From: Schleiferiaceae bacterium
GTDB taxonomy: Bacteria; Bacteroidota; Bacteroidia; Flavobacteriales; Schleiferiaceae
Assembly: GCA_030831045.1 (NCBI GenBank)
Contig: JAURMB010000088.1
Location: forward strand, 1 to 20,133
Reading direction: 5' to 3'
DNA length: 20,133 nucleotides
Shown: positions 17,363-20,133 of the stretch, piece after piece
How positions within the stretch are numbered: position 1 is the stretch's first letter
Layout: each line of letters starts with the position of its first letter
Translations under genes and position numbers: made by a program
The notes under the pieces: generated by a model
What the model was told of the DNA's origin: nothing
What the model saw: the letters and a program-made list of their open reading frames with translations, nothing else
The model's database searches: none

Positions 17363-20133
17363 ATGACCCGAATTCTTCTCATGATTGGCGGTCTGACGCT
17401 GGCCTGTGCGGCCTCGGCGCAGATTCGCGTGAGCGACATTGACCCGTTCATTGGAACCGGTGGCCACGGCCACACCCACCCCGCGGCGACCGCTCCGTTT
17501 GGCATGGTACAGATCGGCCCCGACACCCGCCGCGAGGGCTGGGATGGCTGCAGCGGCTACCACTATACCGACACCACGGTCTGGGGCTTTAGCCATACCC
17601 ACTTGAGCGGGACCGGCGTCGGCGACTACGGCGACTTTTTGTTTAAGCCCTGGGGCGGACCGTTTGAGGATCAACCTGTTGGATTTAGCAAATCCAGCGA
17701 GCGAGCGTCTGCCGGTTACTATGGCGTTACGTTGGCCAACGGCACACGGGCGGAATTTACCGCTGCCGAACGTGGTGGATTTCACCGCTACACGTTTGCT
17801 TCAGGTTCCGTCCCCGAAGTCTGGATCGACCTGAACTACCGCGATCGGGTCCTGCGGTCCAAGGTCGTGCAGTTTGGCTCTACCCTAGTCGTGCAGCGCG
17901 TGAGCCAAGCGTGGGCGCGCGAGCAGCACGCCTACCTGGCAATACAGCTGCCGGAGGGCACCGTGGTCGACGTTCAGGATTCACTTCACGTTCGGCTGCG
18001 GTTCACCAAAGCCAACGTGTCGTTTGCGGTCGGATTTTCGGGCACCGGCCCCGCGGGGGCCGAGCGCAACCTCGAATCCACCCTCAAAACCACGGCTGAT
18101 TTTGGTTCGTGCGTGCGCGCCACCCAACGCGCTTGGCAAGCGGAATTGGACCGAGCCAACGTTCGCGGAGGGTCCGCAGCCCAAAAGCGGATTTATGCGA
18201 CGGCGCTTTACCATGCGTTTAGCGTTCCCAACCTTTGGAGCGATGCCGATGGCCGCTACCGTGGTATGGACGGCCAAATTCACACCGACACGGAACACGC
18301 CCACTACACGGTGTTTTCGCTGTGGGATACGTACCGCACGGCGCACCCGCTGTATGCCTTGGTGCAGCCCGAACGCACGCGAGACTTCATTGCCACGATG
18401 CTCGACATGTACGAGCAGTCGGGCCGTTTGCCTGTCTGGGAACTTGCCGGTAACGAAACCAACTGCATGATTGCGTACCACAGCGTGAGCGTGCTCGCCG
18501 ACGCCCACGCCAAGGGCTACGAAATCGACTCCGAGCGCCTGCTCCAAGCGATGGTGGCCACCGCGCAGTCGCCTGTTTTTGGGTTGCCTACCTACCGCTC
18601 CAACGGCTACCTGAGCATACAAGATGAATCCGAAAGCGTGTCAAAAACCCTGGAGTACAGCTACGACGACGCAACGATTGCCTGGACTGCGGCGCGCTTA
18701 GGGCGAGGCGATGTGGCCGAGCAGTTTTGGCGCCGAAGCCAAGGCTGGGTAAGCCTTTTGGACCCAGAAACGGGTTTGATGCGTCCGCGCGACAACGGCG
18801 ATTTTATGCAGCGCTACGAGCCGCGTGAGGTCAACAACCACTTCACCGAAGCAAACGCATGGCAGTACAGCTTTGCCCCGGTGCACGACGTGGCACGCTG
18901 GTCGTCATTGCTCGCCGCCCAAGGCCGAACGTTGGAGGGCCAGCTCGACGCACTGTTTGCAGCTCCGTCCGCCACGGTGGGGCGCGAACAGGCCGACATT
19001 ACGGGCTTAATCGGGCAGTACGCCCACGGAAACGAACCTTCGCACCACATTGCCTGGCTGTATGCGGCGACCAATCGTCCCGACAAAGGGCACGCCCGGA
19101 TTCGCGAAATTCTCGAAACGATGTACAGCGATCAGCCCGACGGCTACCAAGGGAACGAGGACTGCGGTCAGATGTCGGCGTGGTACGTGATGAGTTCGTG
19201 GGGCCTCTACCCACTGGTGCCTGGCGAGGCGCGCTATGCTGTAGGCCCGATGCTTTGGGACCGGGTATCGCTGCGGGCTGAGGGCCTAACGTCCGACTTA
19301 GTCCGCCTCGGAACAGGTCCCTACCTGCATTCCTTGGAACTTCCCAACGCCCAAGGCGGGCTCGCTGCGCGGAGCTTTTTGGACCACGGTGAGCTCCGGG
19401 CTTCACGCTTAATTGGATGGCGCCAAGGCACCGAGCCCGCCATGTTGGTCCCGTACACCAATGTTGTGCATGGAATCGCGGGCGAAGTGCTTCCGGCTCC
19501 GCGAATCAAGGTTCCGCGCCGATTTGAAGGCGAAACGAACGCATGGATCGACGGCCAATCGATGCGGATTGACCGTAGCCAGCAACTCGTGTACGGCGAC
19601 GGGCTGACGCAGCACCGTTCGGTGGCCGTTACGACCCAAAAGCCCAACGCATGGCAGGCGCAGGTGGCGGCGGGCAAGCCCAACCCGCAGTACGATCCAG
19701 GTTCCGCCAGCCTGGTCGACGGCGTGCGCGGTGACGTCGACTGGCGCAAAGGCGAATGGACCGGGATTCAGGGACAAGACGTCGAGCTGCGGCTAAGCCA
19801 CCCCAATCCTCAGGTTGCCACAGAAATTAGCGTAGAAGTGGGCCTTTTGAAGGACATTAAATCGTGGATTGCGCTGCCCGAGCAAGTGACCGTAACGTGT
19901 ACGTTTGCCAACGGCCAGCGCCAAAGCGAGTCGTTAGACTTTAAAACGCGGGCACGCAGCGAAACGGAGCCCTATGTGGTTCGGGAAGTCGTTACGGTTC
20001 AGGCCCCGGCTGGCTCCAAGCTTGCTATGGTAGAGGTCTCGCTCAAAAACCCGGGGGTGCTTTTACCTTGGCACCCAGGTGCTGGCGGCGAGACCTTTAT
20101 TTTCGTAGATGAGGTATCGATTACGCAGCGCTA
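17363..20133 (+). CDS. GH92 alpha-mannosidase, secreted
   Basis: A 923-codon exo-acting, calcium-dependent alpha-mannosidase (GH92). The window ends at TA, almost certainly the first two bases of the stop, so the protein is probably complete. Seen: signal peptide MTRILLMIGGLTLACAASAQ; N-terminal DPFIGTGGHGHTHPAATAPFG; SGYHYTD and FSHTHLSGTG; VFSLWDTYRTAHPLY; GNETNCMIAYHS; HFTEANAWQYSF with Glu496, the likely acid; GNEPSHH (556-562); NEDCGQMSAWY (598-608) with the proposed base region. The C-terminal part (about 740-923) resembles the chitobiase C-terminal and F5/8-type domains often appended in Bacteroidota (NPQYDPGSASLVDGVRG). Expected substrates are alpha-mannosides of glycoproteins or algal/yeast mannans. 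No susC/susD pair lies upstream; more of a utilisation locus could lie beyond the window. Confidence 0.94.
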   Translation, partial: MTRILLMIGGLTLACAASAQIRVSDIDPFIGTGGHGHTHPAATAPFGMVQIGPDTRREGWDGCSGYHYTDTTVWGFSHTHLSGTGVGDYGDFLFKPWGGPFEDQPVGFSKSSERASAGYYGVTLANGTRAEFTAAERGGFHRYTFASGSVPEVWIDLNYRDRVLRSKVVQFGSTLVVQRVSQAWAREQHAYLAIQLPEGTVVDVQDSLHVRLRFTKANVSFAVGFSGTGPAGAERNLESTLKTTADFGSCVRATQRAWQAELDRANVRGGSAAQKRIYATALYHAFSVPNLWSDADGRYRGMDGQIHTDTEHAHYTVFSLWDTYRTAHPLYALVQPERTRDFIATMLDMYEQSGRLPVWELAGNETNCMIAYHSVSVLADAHAKGYEIDSERLLQAMVATAQSPVFGLPTYRSNGYLSIQDESESVSKTLEYSYDDATIAWTAARLGRGDVAEQFWRRSQGWVSLLDPETGLMRPRDNGDFMQRYEPREVNNHFTEANAWQYSFAPVHDVARWSSLLAAQGRTLEGQLDALFAAPSATVGREQADITGLIGQYAHGNEPSHHIAWLYAATNRPDKGHARIREILETMYSDQPDGYQGNEDCGQMSAWYVMSSWGLYPLVPGEARYAVGPMLWDRVSLRAEGLTSDLVRLGTGPYLHSLELPNAQGGLAARSFLDHGELRASRLIGWRQGTEPAMLVPYTNVVHGIAGEVLPAPRIKVPRRFEGETNAWIDGQSMRIDRSQQLVYGDGLTQHRSVAVTTQKPNAWQAQVAAGKPNPQYDPGSASLVDGVRGDVDWRKGEWTGIQGQDVELRLSHPNPQVATEISVEVGLLKDIKSWIALPEQVTVTCTFANGQRQSESLDFKTRARSETEPYVVREVVTVQAPAGSKLAMVEVSLKNPGVLLPWHPGAGGETFIFVDEVSITQR

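Noticed and set aside
1..20133. CRISPR arrays, insertion sequences, phage genes, riboswitches
   Set aside because: No regularly spaced repeats, transposase or integrase motifs, structural phage genes or recognisable riboswitch cores were seen on reading the window.

Overview
The window looks like a chromosomal segment from a GC-rich member of the Bacteroidota, probably Flavobacteriia-like. The evidence is promoters of the TAnnTTTG type and the near absence of Shine-Dalgarno sequences. A TonB-dependent receptor, a GH92 alpha-mannosidase and a fused E1 alpha/beta 2-oxoacid dehydrogenase point the same way. Coding density is very high. No phage, insertion sequence, integrase or CRISPR array was seen, and no gene-free stretch reaches 300 bases.

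Layout. 1-1377 (-): 5' part of a biotin carboxylase subunit. 1434-3040 (+): a two-gene operon of a transaldolase-like domain fused to a KdsD-like CBS pair, plus a KdsC-like HAD phosphatase. 3037-3644 (-): zapA and an overlapping coiled-coil gene. 3690-8179 (+): an envelope operon of a secreted M23 peptidase, a carboxypeptidase-D-like-domain protein, a TonB-dependent receptor and a small conserved protein. 8283-9551 (-): ornithine aminotransferase. 9595-11529 (+): RlmD-type rRNA methyltransferase and a PyrR-like phosphoribosyltransferase. 11517-12041 (-): shikimate kinase. 12117-13296 (+): tRNA-Lys(TTT), tRNA-Leu(GAG), a lipoprotein MsrB, a small lipoprotein and tRNA-Val(TAC). 13433-13651 (-): an unidentified 72-aa protein with its own promoter and terminator. 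13729-15690 (-): the E1 alpha/beta fusion. 15725-17335 (+): an isopenicillin-N-synthase-like 2-oxoglutarate/Fe(II) oxygenase and TrmD. 17363-20133 (+): GH92, complete except for the last base of its stop codon.

Most of this is housekeeping. The best candidate for something undescribed is 1434-3040. There a transaldolase/FSA-type barrel occupies the place that the sugar-isomerase (SIS) domain has in the Kdo-pathway enzyme KdsD. It keeps the KdsD-like CBS tail and is translationally coupled to a KdsC-like phosphatase. The barrel keeps the Schiff-base lysine but has lost several other active-site residues.

A second, window-wide signal is promoter geometry. Eight start codons lie 4 or 5 nt downstream of a TAnnTTTG-like -7 box, which predicts leaderless mRNAs. 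All four divergent gene pairs have nearly abutting, mutually exclusive core promoters.
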